Below, piece after piece: positions 50,137 through 60,219 of a DNA stretch of 64,000 nt. A program made the position numbers and the translations under genes. The stretch comes from Pseudomonas frederiksbergensis (lineage in GTDB: Bacteria; Pseudomonadota; Gammaproteobacteria; Pseudomonadales; Pseudomonadaceae), in the NCBI RefSeq assembly GCF_017114915.1, contig NZ_JAAUOE010000023.1, forward strand, positions 20,403 through 84,402, read 5' to 3'. The first letter of the stretch is position 1; each line of letters opens with the position of its first letter. The notes beneath the pieces are model-generated. The model saw nothing but the letters and a program-made list of their open reading frames with translations, was not told where the DNA came from and did no database searches.

Positions 50137-51975
50137 ATGAGCCGCACGCTGCACGACACGATTACCTGGGGCATGATGCTCCGCAAGCTGCCTTCCATTG
50201 CCAAAGCCATTCCCCGCGTGGTGAAGGGCATGAAAGTCGCCAACGTCAAGGACCCGACCCAACCGTGTGGCCTCGGCTGGAGCTTCGAGCAAGCGACGTT
50301 GCGCAATCCCGATGGCCCGGCATTGCTGCAGGGCGACGTGACGCTCACTTATACGCAGGTCAATCAGTGGGCCAACCGCATTGCCCATCACTTGATCGCC
50401 CAAGGCATCGGCAAGGGTGACGTGGTGGCGATCTTTATCGAGAACCGTGTGGAGCTGCTGGTGACGATATTGGCGGTGGCCAAGGTCGGCGCGATCAGCG
50501 CCTTGCTCAATACTTCCCAGACCCGCGACACCCTGGCTCACAGTTTGAACCTGGTGGCGCCCGTGGCGATTGTGGTCGGAGAAGAGCTGGTATGCGCCTT
50601 CAATGCGGTCCGCGAGCGGGTGTCCATCGACGCGGCGCGCAGCTGGTTTGTCGCCGATCAGGACACTTACCGCGATCCGGGCAATGCGCCCGACGGTTTC
50701 ATCAACCTGATGACGGCCAGCTGCGACGCGTCCAGCGACAACCCCACCAGCAGCCGGCGGGTGTTTCTCGACGACCCTTGTTTCTATATCTACACCTCGG
50801 GCACCACCGGGTTGCCCAAGGCCGGTGTGTTCAAGCATGGCCGCTGGATGCGCAGCTCCGCCAGCTTCGGGCTGATCGCCCTGGACATGCAACCGCAGGA
50901 CGTCGTCTATTGCACCTTGCCGCTGTACCACGCCACCGGGCTCTGCGTGTGCTGGGGCTCGGCGATCAGCGGGGCGTCGGGGTTTGCCATTCGCCGCAAG
51001 TTCAGCGCCAGCCAGTTCTGGAGCGACGTGCGCAAATACCGCGCGACCACCCTCGGTTACGTCGGCGAATTGTGTCGCTATCTGGTGGATCAGCCGCGCA
51101 GCCCGGACGACAATCGGCACAGCGTGACGAAGATGATCGGCAATGGCTTGCGCCCCGGGGCGTGGAGCGAGTTCAAGACGCGTTTTGCCGTCGACCATAT
51201 CTGCGAGTTGTACGCCGCCAGCGACGGCAATATCGGCTTCACCAACATCCTCAACTTTGACAACACCATCGGTTTTTCCCTGATGGCCTGGGAACTGGTG
51301 GCGTACGACCACGACAGCGGCGCACCTACGCGGGACGCCAAGGGCTTCATGCGCAAAGTGGCCAAGGGCGAGCAGGGGCTGTTGCTGGCGAGGATCGACG
51401 ACAAGGCGCCGCTGGACGGTTACACCGATCCGCAGAAAACCGCCAAAGTCGTGCTCCACGACGTGTTCGTAAAGGGCGACCGTTACTTCAATACCGGTGA
51501 CCTGCTGCGCAACATCGGTTTTGGCCACGCGCAGTTTGTCGATCGCCTGGGCGACACTTATCGCTGGAAAGGTGAAAACGTCTCCACCACCGAGGTCGAG
51601 AATATTCTCCTGCAACACCCGCACATCGCCGAAGCCGTGGCCTATGGCGTGGAGATCCACAACACCAACGGGCGGGCGGGGATGGCGGCCATCACCCCGG
51701 CCGAATCCCTGGCGACCCTGGATTTCTGTGAGTTGCTGGCGTTCGCCAGGCAGCAAATGCCGGCCTATGCGGTGCCACTGTTCTTGCGGGTGAAAGTGAA
51801 AATGGAGACCACAGGGACCTTCAAGTACCAGAAGACCCGGCTCAAGGACGAAGCCTTCGACCCGAACAGAACTGGCGGCGATCCGATCTACGCCTGGCTG
51901 CCGGGCACCGAGACTTACGTGCAAGTCACCGAGCAGGTGCTGGCGGATATTCAGGGTGGCAAGCATCGCTATTGA
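50137..51975 (+). CDS. Long-chain acyl-CoA synthetase (FATP/FadD-like)
   Basis: A 612-residue adenylate-forming enzyme. The AMP-binding P-loop reads YIYTSGTTGLPKAGVFKHG (about 217-235), the ATP/Mg block is YFNTGDLLRNIGFG (about 450), and DRLGDTYRWKGENVSTTEVE is the hinge leading to the catalytic Lys region near the C-terminus (TGTFKYQKTRLK). It probably activates long-chain or branched fatty acids for beta-oxidation or lipid synthesis. GGGAGC lies seven bases before the ATG. It is monocistronic or paired with the ankyrin gene 110 bp downstream. Confidence 0.9.
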   Translation: MSRTLHDTITWGMMLRKLPSIAKAIPRVVKGMKVANVKDPTQPCGLGWSFEQATLRNPDGPALLQGDVTLTYTQVNQWANRIAHHLIAQGIGKGDVVAIFIENRVELLVTILAVAKVGAISALLNTSQTRDTLAHSLNLVAPVAIVVGEELVCAFNAVRERVSIDAARSWFVADQDTYRDPGNAPDGFINLMTASCDASSDNPTSSRRVFLDDPCFYIYTSGTTGLPKAGVFKHGRWMRSSASFGLIALDMQPQDVVYCTLPLYHATGLCVCWGSAISGASGFAIRRKFSASQFWSDVRKYRATTLGYVGELCRYLVDQPRSPDDNRHSVTKMIGNGLRPGAWSEFKTRFAVDHICELYAASDGNIGFTNILNFDNTIGFSLMAWELVAYDHDSGAPTRDAKGFMRKVAKGEQGLLLARIDDKAPLDGYTDPQKTAKVVLHDVFVKGDRYFNTGDLLRNIGFGHAQFVDRLGDTYRWKGENVSTTEVENILLQHPHIAEAVAYGVEIHNTNGRAGMAAITPAESLATLDFCELLAFARQQMPAYAVPLFLRVKVKMETTGTFKYQKTRLKDEAFDPNRTGGDPIYAWLPGTETYVQVTEQVLADIQGGKHRY

Positions 51976-52086
51976 ACGTGTCGCTATTGAATCTGGCTAT
52001 GACCGTCCATGAGAAAAAACAAGTGACAGGTTGCGGGCCGCTCGGGAAACTGTCGGCTTTCCGATTGACCGAATGTGGAGTCCCCA

Positions 52087-52605
52087 ATGTCAGACAAAAG
52101 CCGCCAGATGACCCCCGAAGAGGCTGCTGAATTTGCCGAACAGGTGTTCAACAAAGCGCGCGATGGTGATGCGGTGATGCTGGACCGGTTGATCAGCGCC
52201 GGATTGCCGGTGAATCTGCGTAACAGCAAGGGCGATACCTTGCTGATGCTCGCCAGTTACTACGGGCATGTAGAGGCGGTGCAGGTGCTGCTCAAGCACA
52301 AGGCCGATCCCGAGTTGCGCAACGGCAACGGTCAGAGCCCGATTGCCGGCGCCGCATTCAAGGGCAACCTGGCGGTGGTCAAGGCGTTGGTTGAGGGGGG
52401 CGCTGAAGTGGAAGGTTCGTCCTTCGACGGACGCACTGCGTTGATGATGGCGGCGATGTTCAACCGCGTCGAAATCATCGACTACCTGATCAGCAAAGGC
52501 GCTGATCCGAAAGCCAAGGACGCCAACGGTGTGTCTGCGCTGGACGCGGCCAAGACCATGGGGGCGGCGGATACCACGGCTCAGCTGCAAGAACTCCTGG
52601 CCTGA
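52087..52605 (+). CDS. Ankyrin-repeat protein
   Basis: A 172-residue protein with about four ankyrin repeats after a short acidic N-terminus (MTPEEAAEFAEQVF). Repeats are visible in GDTLLMLASYYGHVEAVQVL, GQSPIAGAAFKGNLAVVKAL and GRTALMMAAMFNRVEIIDYL, with the Asp-x-Gly loop pattern between. No signal peptide is seen, so it is a cytosolic protein-protein binder of unknown partner. ATG 52087 is preferred to one four codons upstream. Confidence 0.87.
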   Translation: MSDKSRQMTPEEAAEFAEQVFNKARDGDAVMLDRLISAGLPVNLRNSKGDTLLMLASYYGHVEAVQVLLKHKADPELRNGNGQSPIAGAAFKGNLAVVKALVEGGAEVEGSSFDGRTALMMAAMFNRVEIIDYLISKGADPKAKDANGVSALDAAKTMGAADTTAQLQELLA

Positions 52606-52613
52606 CCTCAAAT

Positions 52614-52708
52614 GTGTAGGAGCGAGGCTTGCCCGCGAAGAACGATCACTCGGTTTCCCTGTTAAACCGCATTATCTTCTTCGCGGGCAAGCCTCGCTCC
52701 TACACGTA
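52614..52708. repeat. REP pair after the ankyrin gene
   Basis: GTGTAGGAGCGAGGCTTGCC and GGCAAGCCTCGCTCCTACAC are exact complements around a linker with its own hairpin (GGTTTccctgttAAACC). Confidence 0.92.
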
Positions 52709-52758
52709 ATGCGTTATCCTTCGCGCCCTCAAAACTCCCTCGCCACAGGATCCGCCTC

Positions 52759-53289
52759 ATGAAAGCCGCACTCGTCGAACTCATCAGCAAAATCAGCTCC
52801 GGGTGCATGGGCGAGGACGAAATCCTGAAAATCGCTGACGAAGCGGCTCAGGCCTACGCCGATCCCGAGGCTTTTCTGACGGCCAATCCGGACATCAACT
52901 ACGACGACACCTTCCCGATCCCGTTGGGCGAGTGGGTCGTCGTCGGCAGTCTGCCGGACACCGTGCTGTTCCAGGCCGACACCTACATGGACCTGTTCGC
53001 GCAGATCGTCGCCTCATTCGGCCCCGGCGTTGAATTCAACATCAAACCCAAGCAACTGGCCAAGACTGAAGCCCTGACGGCTCTCAATCGCATTCAGGTG
53101 CAGATGAGCAGCCTGAACAAGGAAAACGGTGGCTACGTGCTAATGAACTTCAGCCAGTTGCTCGACGACGCGCTGCAAGTGGTGCTGGTCTACGGTAACG
53201 ACGTGCCACGGGTGCTGGAGTTGTGCGCCGAAGTCGGCATCGCCGCCGCGCCCTCCCTGGAAGCCCTGAAAGTGGCGATCCACGTCTGA
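52759..53289 (+). CDS. Conserved cytosolic protein of unknown function, 176 residues
   Basis: It starts MKAALVELISKISSGCMGED. A first half rich in Asp/Pro (LTANPDINYDDTFPIPLGEW) is followed by VVGSLPDTVLFQADTYMDLF and helices ending VGIAAAPSLEALKVAIHV. It has no signal peptide, membrane helix or known motif. The protein is soluble and slightly acidic. It stands alone between the ankyrin gene and a small membrane gene on the same strand. No function is proposed. Confidence 0.7.
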   Translation: MKAALVELISKISSGCMGEDEILKIADEAAQAYADPEAFLTANPDINYDDTFPIPLGEWVVVGSLPDTVLFQADTYMDLFAQIVASFGPGVEFNIKPKQLAKTEALTALNRIQVQMSSLNKENGGYVLMNFSQLLDDALQVVLVYGNDVPRVLELCAEVGIAAAPSLEALKVAIHV

Positions 53290-53372
53290 AGCCGTCGATG
53301 ACGGTAATAAAGCGGAACCCTCGTCAGACCCGACTATCCTAAGAGGGCCTACCACTTTTCGGGAGTATCGCC

Positions 53373-53564
53373 ATGGGTTCCACGTTCAACACTCTGATCG
53401 GCCTGATTATTTTTGCCCTGGACATCTGGGCCATCATCAACGTGCTTAAAAGTGGCGCCGACACCGGGATGAAAATCCTCTGGGTGCTGTTGATCCTCTT
53501 GCTGCCGGTCCTGGGTCTGATCATCTGGGCCATCGCCGGGCCAAGGGGCGACGTGCGGATCTGA
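53373..53564 (+). CDS. Small membrane protein with PLDc_N-type motif
   Basis: A 63-residue protein with two helices (TLIGLIIFALDIWAIINVL and ILWVLLILLLPVLGLIIWAI), joined by a short KSGADTGMK loop. The second helix ends IWAIAGPRG, the pattern of the phospholipase D N-terminal-like (PLDc_N) family of short membrane proteins. It has GGGAG eight bases upstream. The role is unknown; it is 185 bp before speE. Confidence 0.83.
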   Translation: MGSTFNTLIGLIIFALDIWAIINVLKSGADTGMKILWVLLILLLPVLGLIIWAIAGPRGDVRI

Positions 53565-53748
53565 CCGGTTTCCCGCAAGCAACACCGAACCTGCGGGACA
53601 GAGGATTGGGTCGAGCCATAACGTGAGGTTCGACCTGTCATGTTCCGCGACGTAGAATGCGCGCCTTTCCCGGCCAAGCGAACGGATCGATTGGCCATCA
53701 TGGGCGGGTAACCGTCCGTTGCCACCCGCATTCATCGGAGCACTTCCC

Positions 53749-54624
<876 letters not shown>

Positions 54625-54639
54625 TGCTTTGTCGATAAG

Positions 54640-54687
54640 AAAGGCCGTCGCCGGTGTGTGAAAACACGCAGGTGACGGCCTTTTTTC
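54640..54687 (+). terminator. Rho-independent terminator of speE
   Basis: AAGGCCGTCGCC and GGTGACGGCCTT flank GGTGTGTGAAAACACGCA, which itself forms an inner stem (GTGTG/CACGC), followed by TTTT. Confidence 0.9.
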
Positions 54688-54780
54688 ATGTCGCGCTTTT
54701 AGGATCCCTTGGAACGATCGGCCAATGCACGAGTCGAGATAGATGTAAGCCCATCCATGGGTTTAATCGAGGAGGCACCG

Positions 54781-55014
54781 ATGCAAAAGTGGAAAATCAC
54801 TTTCGTGGATGAACACGGTGAATCAGTCGACGAACTCTTCGAGTGCGAGGAGTGCCCGAGCAACGAACAAGCCGCCCAACTCATTCTCGACCGACGTCTG
54901 CCGGTGGCTGCGCAACTTGACCTCAATGATCTGGAGGGGCGTACCAATGATCCGACCCTCAAAAGTCTGAAATCCCAGAACAGCATTGAAATCCTCAGCA
55001 TTACCCCGATCTGA
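54781..55014 (+). CDS. Conserved small protein with CxxC, 77 residues
   Basis: It starts MQKWKITFVDEHGESVDELF, with CEEC (Cys-x-x-Cys) at about residues 22-25, then SNEQAAQLILDRRLPVA and a C-terminus ending IEILSITPI. The start follows GGAGG. It is cytosolic and acidic. The two cysteines could bind metal or form a disulfide, but nothing else is known. No domain recognised. Confidence 0.72.
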   Translation: MQKWKITFVDEHGESVDELFECEECPSNEQAAQLILDRRLPVAAQLDLNDLEGRTNDPTLKSLKSQNSIEILSITPI

Positions 55015-55229
55015 TACACCTTTTGTCACATTCTCGACCGGGCCTTGGCAGCGGCTCTGTCTTGGGGCTACTCTGCAACCGAGATCAGCGAATGACTCGC
55101 TAAGGTCTGGTCTTGTCAGCTACATGCTTGTTTCCCGGCGGCAACCGTTGTTGCCGTATCGTTTTCATCAATCGGTTGAAAGTGCAGGGAAAACGGAAAG
55201 TCTATCCATCAGTCTGAGGGGGACGTTTC

Positions 55230-55571
55230 ATGAGCACAGCCTATCAAGAAGACATCAGCAGCAGCGTGCTGCGCCGCATGAAAGAAGGCGGTTTCGACTT
55301 TTCACGATTCCATCCCATCGAGTTCTACGCCATTTTCCCGGACGAGGAGCGGGCACGCAGGGCGGCAGGTCATTTTTGTGGTGAATCGTTGAATGCCCAG
55401 ATCAGCGTGCGCGACGACGGCGCATGGTCCCTGGAACTGAGCAAAGTGATGTATGCCACCTACGACGGGATTGGCGACTTTGAGCAGGACTTCGAGGCGG
55501 TGGTCGAGCCTTTGGGCGGCATCATCGAAGGATGGGGCGTCAAGCAGGAGGTACGAGGGCTACTCGCATAA
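55230..55571 (+). CDS. RraB-family (ribonuclease E inhibitor-like) protein
   Basis: A 113-residue protein. The motif MKEGGFDFSRFHPIEFYAIF opens the fold, YDGIGDFEQDFEAVVEPLGG is typical of the C-terminal half, and GIIEGWGVK ends it. The layout fits RraB-like proteins that bind RNase E in enterics. Activity in Pseudomonas is unproven. It stands alone; its start follows GAGGGG. A terminator hairpin is found 27 bp downstream. Confidence 0.8.
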   Translation: MSTAYQEDISSSVLRRMKEGGFDFSRFHPIEFYAIFPDEERARRAAGHFCGESLNAQISVRDDGAWSLELSKVMYATYDGIGDFEQDFEAVVEPLGGIIEGWGVKQEVRGLLA

Positions 55572-55598
55572 GCTTATGAACAGTGACAACACTCAGCA

Positions 55599-55630
55599 AC
55601 GGCTGACCTTCGGGTTGGCCGTTTTTGTTT
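55599..55630 (+). terminator. Terminator after the RraB-like gene
   Basis: AACGGCTGACC TTCG GGTTGGCCGTT, with a stable tetraloop, two G-T pairs and TTTTTG after the stem. Confidence 0.8.
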
Positions 55631-55980
55631 GTGGGTTTGGAAAAAGATCTTTTGATCTTGTTTTTATTTCACAACATTTCAGGCAAGCAAAAAAAAGCCA
55701 CCTGAACAGGCGGCCAAAAGGGAAGAACGATAAGTTTTGCAACGAATGCGTGGATTATCCGCATCGTCCCCCCGAGCAGTGAAATCAACTCTGACTATGC
55801 TGCTGATAGGCGACAGCATTGCTTCGCCATGAAGCGGGGGGCCATCAGGGTAGGGCATTTACCGCACAGGATTGGTGCGGTGCGTGCAGCGACATTATCC
55901 AACTAGTTGATATCAAAGCGTTTCTGCCGATGGCACGGGCCTTGCGAAGGCCTGGGTGTCCGGGTGACAAGGAGTACGGC
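55631..55980. other. Leader region of the ATP-grasp operon
   Basis: The A/T-rich first half (55631-55760) probably holds the operon promoter. The ATP-grasp frame stays open back to 55819, but that 54-codon extension (starting LRHEAGGHQGRAF) does not resemble the family, so I treat it as untranslated leader. No separate gene is seen. Confidence 0.55.
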
Positions 55981-57390
55981 ATGATCCGCACCTATTTTGA
56001 TGAGATGTACGATGCCGGCGGCCAGGTCCGACCGCATTATCGGGAGTTTGCCCGTTGGCTGGCCGAAACGCCTGACGAACTTTTGGCACAACGGCGACGC
56101 GAGGCCGATCTGTTATTTCATCGCGCCGGGATTACCTTCACGCTCTATGGTGATGAGCAGGGGACAGAGCGCCTGATTCCCTTCGACACCATTCCCCGCA
56201 GCATCCCCGCCAGCGAATGGCGGGTCGTCGAGCGCGGCTGCATTCAGCGGGTCAAGGCATTGAACATGTTCCTGGCCGACCTCTATCACGAGCAGCGCAT
56301 CATCAAGGCCGGCATCATCCCGGCCGAACAAGTGCTGGCCAACGAGCAATACCAGTTGGCGATGCAAGGGCTGGATCTGCACCGCGATATCTATTCGCAC
56401 ATTTCTGGCGTCGACCTGGTGCGCGATGGCGACGGCACGTACTACGTGCTCGAAGACAATCTTCGTACACCCAGCGGCGTGAGCTACATGCTCGAAGACC
56501 GCAAGATGATGATGCGCCTGTTCCCGGAGTTGTTCTCGGCCCAGCGCATCGCCCCGATCGACCACTACCCGAACCTGTTGCTCGACACCCTGAAAAGCTC
56601 AAGCCCCATCGACAATCCGAGCGTGGTGGTGCTGACGCCGGGGCGTTTCAACAGTGCGTTTTTCGAGCATGCGTTTCTGGCCCGGGAAATGGGCGTTGAA
56701 CTGGTGGAGGGCGCTGACCTGTTCGTGCGCGACGACAAGGTGTTCATGCGCACCACGGACGGGCCGAAAGCCGTCGACGTGATCTACCGTCGCCTCGACG
56801 ATGCCTTCCTCGATCCGCTGGCGTTCAACCCGGACTCGATGCTCGGCGTTCCAGGGCTGCTGTCGTCCTACCGCTCCGGCAATGTGGTGCTGGCGAATGC
56901 CATCGGCACCGGGGTCGCGGACGACAAGTCGGTGTATCCCTTCGTCACGGACATGATCCGGTTCTACCTGGATGAAGAGCCGATCCTGAAGAACGTGCCG
57001 ACGTGGCAGTGTCGTAATCCCTCTGAACTGTCCCACGTGCTGGCCAACCTTCCGGAGCTGGTGGTCAAGGAAACCCAAGGCTCCGGCGGTTACGGAATGC
57101 TGGTGGGGCCGGCGGCGACGGCGGCGCAAATCGAATCTTTCCGCGAGCGGATCAAAGCCAAGCCCCATGCGTACATCGCCCAACCGACGTTATCGCTGTC
57201 GACCTGTCCGACCTTTGTCGAAAACGGCATCGCTCCACGCCACATCGACCTGCGTCCGTTTGTATTGTCCGGCCGCGAAACCCGGGTGGTGCCCGGCGGT
57301 TTGACCCGTGTCGCCTTGCGCGAAGGCTCCCTGGTGGTGAACTCCTCCCAGGGCGGCGGAACCAAGGACACCTGGGTGGTCGAGGATTGA
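55981..57390 (+). CDS. Circularly permuted ATP-grasp protein
   Basis: A 469-residue enzyme of the circularly permuted type 2 ATP-grasp family. N-terminal blocks DEMYDAGGQVRPHYREFARW and RVVERGCIQRVKALNMFLAD precede the ATP-grasp core with GTYYVLEDNLRTPSGVSYML (about 155-174). VVKETQGSGGYGMLVGP is the nucleotide loop and ISP-like HIDLRPFVL is near the end. Proteins of this family are predicted to ligate amino acids into peptides. It is the first gene of a three-gene operon, 12 bp before the alpha-E gene. ATG 55981 is chosen because it starts the family-like sequence (MIRTYFDEMY) and follows AAGGAG. Confidence 0.9.
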   Translation: MIRTYFDEMYDAGGQVRPHYREFARWLAETPDELLAQRRREADLLFHRAGITFTLYGDEQGTERLIPFDTIPRSIPASEWRVVERGCIQRVKALNMFLADLYHEQRIIKAGIIPAEQVLANEQYQLAMQGLDLHRDIYSHISGVDLVRDGDGTYYVLEDNLRTPSGVSYMLEDRKMMMRLFPELFSAQRIAPIDHYPNLLLDTLKSSSPIDNPSVVVLTPGRFNSAFFEHAFLAREMGVELVEGADLFVRDDKVFMRTTDGPKAVDVIYRRLDDAFLDPLAFNPDSMLGVPGLLSSYRSGNVVLANAIGTGVADDKSVYPFVTDMIRFYLDEEPILKNVPTWQCRNPSELSHVLANLPELVVKETQGSGGYGMLVGPAATAAQIESFRERIKAKPHAYIAQPTLSLSTCPTFVENGIAPRHIDLRPFVLSGRETRVVPGGLTRVALREGSLVVNSSQGGGTKDTWVVED

Positions 57391-57402
57391 AGGAAGCCTG
57401 CC

Positions 57403-58353
57403 ATGTTAAGTAGAACTGCCTCGGATCTGTATTGGATGTCGCGTTACCTGGAGCGCGCGGAAAACCTCGCCCGGATGCTCGACATCAGTTATTCGCTGTC
57501 ACTGATGCCCCAGGACGGTCGTGGCGACGGCTTGCACGAACTCGCCATGCCGTTGCTGATCACCGGCACCCTGGACGATTACCTGGAGCGCCACGGTGAG
57601 CTGCACGCCGAACGGCTGCTGCATTTCTTCGCCCTGGATGCGGCCAACCCGGCGAGCATCTACAGTTGCCTCGGCGCTGCGCGGGTCAGCGCCCATGCGG
57701 TGCGTGGGCGAATCACCGCCGACATGTGGGAAAACATCAACGCCACCTGGCTGGAAATTCGCGGAATCGCCGAGCAGGGCTTGAGCCGCTACGGGATGAG
57801 CCGTTTCTGTGAGTGGATCAAGGAACGTTCCCACCTGTTCCGTGGCGCATCCTACGGCACGATCATGCGTAACGACGCGTTTCGGTTCATTCGTCTGGGC
57901 ACCTTTATCGAAAGGGCGGACAACACGCTGCGCCTGCTCGATGCCCGTTATGAAATGGCCGGCGATCAAGCCGAAGCGGTCAGCGATGGCACGGCTCACG
58001 CGTATTACCAGTGGAGCGCCTTGTTGCGGGCCTTGTCCTCGTTCGAGGCCTATACCGAGATCTATCGCGACGCCCCCGGCGCCCGGCATGTGGCCGAGCT
58101 GTTGCTGTTGCGCGCCGACGTGCCGCGATCCCTGCGCGCCTGCACCGAAGAAATCGATCAGATCCTCGCGCAACTATCGGGGACCAACGGTCGTCCTGCC
58201 CAGCGTTTGGCGGCAGAGATGGACGCACGCCTGCGCTACACCGGCATCAACGAAATCCTCGACGAAGGCCTGCACGCCTGGCTGACCGAGTTCATCCCGC
58301 TGGTGCGCCAGTTGGGCAACGCCATACACAGTTCCTATCTGGAGGCTGCATGA
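57403..58353 (+). CDS. Alpha-E domain protein
   Basis: A 316-residue all-helical alpha-E protein. It begins with LSRTASDLYWMSRYLERAEN, the signature of the family. RGASYGTIMRNDAFRFIRLG (about 145-164) and FIERADNTLRLLDARYEM (about 168-185) repeat the same Arg/Glu-rich pattern. Members always accompany ATP-grasp and transglutaminase genes; their activity is unknown. It overlaps the next gene by 4 bp (ATGA). Confidence 0.9.
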   Translation: MLSRTASDLYWMSRYLERAENLARMLDISYSLSLMPQDGRGDGLHELAMPLLITGTLDDYLERHGELHAERLLHFFALDAANPASIYSCLGAARVSAHAVRGRITADMWENINATWLEIRGIAEQGLSRYGMSRFCEWIKERSHLFRGASYGTIMRNDAFRFIRLGTFIERADNTLRLLDARYEMAGDQAEAVSDGTAHAYYQWSALLRALSSFEAYTEIYRDAPGARHVAELLLLRADVPRSLRACTEEIDQILAQLSGTNGRPAQRLAAEMDARLRYTGINEILDEGLHAWLTEFIPLVRQLGNAIHSSYLEAA

Positions 58354-59159
58354 GACTTTCCATTAGCCACGAAACCACCTATCACTACGAAGATCAGGTG
58401 CGGGCGAGCATCCAGTACTTGCGACTGACCCCCCACGACAGCGAGCGCCAGCACGTGCTCAGTTGGCAGCTCGACCTGCCGCGCCCGGTGCGCGCGCAAC
58501 TCGATCCGTTCGGCAACATACTGCATGTGCTGACCCTGGACGAACCTCACGAGGCGATCATCATCGGCGCCCGTGGCCAGGTGGACATTGATGAATTGCG
58601 CGAAGCCGAGCATGAAAGCCAGTCGGCGCTGCCGTTCCTGCGCTTCACGCGCCTGACCGAAGCCGACGAGGCCCTGCGTGCGTTTGCTGCGAAGGCGTGC
58701 AGACAACGCCGGGATCGCACGGCGCTGATCGATTTGATGCATGGCCTGAACCAGCACATGACCTACACGCCGGGTTCCACCGAAGTGGACACCAGCGCCG
58801 CTCAGGCCTTCGCCGGGCGTTCCGGGGTCTGCCAGGATCACACCCATGCGTTTCTCGCCTGCGCCCGCAGCCTGGGCATTCCTTCGCGTTATGTATCGGG
58901 GTATTTGTACAGCGAGAACAGCGAACACCTGGCCAGTCACGCCTGGGCTGAAGCCTGGCTGGATGACGCCTGGTACAGCTTCGACGTAACCAATGAGCTG
59001 GCCCGTCCTGAGCGTCACCTGAAACTGGCCGTGGGCCTGGACTATCTCGACGCCTGCCCGGTGCGCGGCATGCGCCGTGGCGGTGGGGGCGAGCAGATGC
59101 ATGCCAAGGTGTTGGTTTCGCCGACGCCTGCGCCGGTGATCTCGGTGCAGCAGCAGTAA
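58350..59159 (+). CDS. Transglutaminase-like cysteine protease
   Basis: A 269-residue protein with an N-terminal beta domain (LSISHETTYHYEDQVRASIQ) and a transglutaminase-like core. The catalytic triad is visible: Cys in GRSGVCQDHTHAFLACARSL (about 168), His in HLASHAWAEAWLDD (about 202) and Asp in YSFDVTNE (about 217). No signal peptide, so cytosolic. It is the last gene of the ATP-grasp/alpha-E operon and probably processes or crosslinks the product of the ligase. Confidence 0.92.
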   Translation: MRLSISHETTYHYEDQVRASIQYLRLTPHDSERQHVLSWQLDLPRPVRAQLDPFGNILHVLTLDEPHEAIIIGARGQVDIDELREAEHESQSALPFLRFTRLTEADEALRAFAAKACRQRRDRTALIDLMHGLNQHMTYTPGSTEVDTSAAQAFAGRSGVCQDHTHAFLACARSLGIPSRYVSGYLYSENSEHLASHAWAEAWLDDAWYSFDVTNELARPERHLKLAVGLDYLDACPVRGMRRGGGGEQMHAKVLVSPTPAPVISVQQQ

Positions 59160-59165
59160 CCCCTC

Positions 59166-59284
59166 ACCTGATCGTTCCCACGCTCCGCGTGGGAATGCCT
59201 CCACGGACGCTCCGCGTTCGGCTTTGGATGTGTGACGCGGAGCGTCACGGGCTGCATTCCCACGCAGAGCGTGGGAACGATCAT
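59166..59284. repeat. REP/BIME, GATCGTTCCCACGC type
   Basis: CTGATCGTTCCCACGCTCCG and CGCAGAGCGTGGGAACGATCA flank an inner stem of GGACGCTCCGCG/GCGGAGCGTCAC. It separates the transglutaminase operon and a convergent cytochrome. Confidence 0.9.
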
Positions 59285-59295
59285 CAGGTGGGTGT

Positions 59296-60123
59296 TTACT
59301 TGGCCGAAGACACCTTACGCCCCGCCATGTGCTTCAAATACCCCACCAACATCTCCAGATCCCCCTCCGGCAACACCGTCGTCGAGAACGCCGGCATCTT
59401 CGCCTGCGGCCACTGGCGCAAACTCTGTGGATCACGGATGTAACGCTTGAGGAAATCCGCGCCGAAATACTCGGTCGGGTTGAACGGAATATTCAGGTCC
59501 GGTCCGAACTGCGCATCCCCCGCGCCATTGAGTCGATGACAGGCCAGGCAGTTCTTCTGAAACAGCGCAAAACCCTTGTTCACCGGATGGTCCGCCTTCA
59601 GCGCAGGATCGGGCAACAGGGCAGGGAAACGCTCGGCCACCGGAGCCATGCGCTTGATACTCGCCACTTCGAATGGCCATTGCTCGGGGCTGATATTGCC
59701 CGCCTGTGGATCGGTCCAGACCAGATAGAACGGCCCTGCACTGTGCTTGCCCTCGGACAGCGGCGGCCACGGCTTGGCCGGGTCTTCAATCGCCAGCCAC
59801 GCCCGAGCGCCCTGGGTATTGAGCAACGGTGCGGCGGCCAGTTCGGCGGCAAAACCGTCCAGGGCAATGGCTTGCAGGTGATCGTCAGGCTTGATGCCCG
59901 TCAACAACGCCGCCAACGGCACGGCGCGATAGCTCATGTCCCGTTTGTAGGAAACGTCGTTAGTGATCGTGATGGTCTGAACCTGAGGATGCTTGAGCAA
60001 TTGCTCGGTCTGCCAGGTGCGAGGGCTCGCGCCCAGCTCAAGATTCAGCTGCGCGGCAGACAGAGGCATGCTGAACAGCAAGGCCCCAAACAGAGTGAGC
60101 GCTTTCAAGTGATCGTCGTCCAT
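59296..60123 (-). CDS. Exported c-type cytochrome
   Basis: A protein of about 275 residues with a signal peptide (LKALTLFGALLFSMPLSAAQ). A beta-rich N-terminal domain (about 22-165) precedes a cytochrome c domain with the heme motif CLACH in FQKNCLACHRLNGAGD (about 184-199) and a distal Met in KMPAFS (about 240). The protein should be a periplasmic electron carrier or sensor. The start at 60123 is chosen because the preceding extension lacks a signal sequence. Partner unknown; the two domains together may be an oxidoreductase subunit. Confidence 0.85.
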   Translation of the reverse strand: MDDDHLKALTLFGALLFSMPLSAAQLNLELGASPRTWQTEQLLKHPQVQTITITNDVSYKRDMSYRAVPLAALLTGIKPDDHLQAIALDGFAAELAAAPLLNTQGARAWLAIEDPAKPWPPLSEGKHSAGPFYLVWTDPQAGNISPEQWPFEVASIKRMAPVAERFPALLPDPALKADHPVNKGFALFQKNCLACHRLNGAGDAQFGPDLNIPFNPTEYFGADFLKRYIRDPQSLRQWPQAKMPAFSTTVLPEGDLEMLVGYLKHMAGRKVSSAK

Positions 60124-60219
60124 GTCGTGCAAGTGCCACAAAGATTGGCACAGCCATGCTGGCTCGGATAGCGAGCCAATCACTTTTTTAATCTGACGAA
60201 ATGAACACCCGATGTTCGA

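Noticed and set aside
50092..51966. 624-codon minus-strand frame opposite the acyl-CoA synthetase
   Set aside because: It is an antisense shadow; the plus-strand frame has clear adenylate-forming motifs, while this one has His/Arg/Gly-rich composition without motifs.
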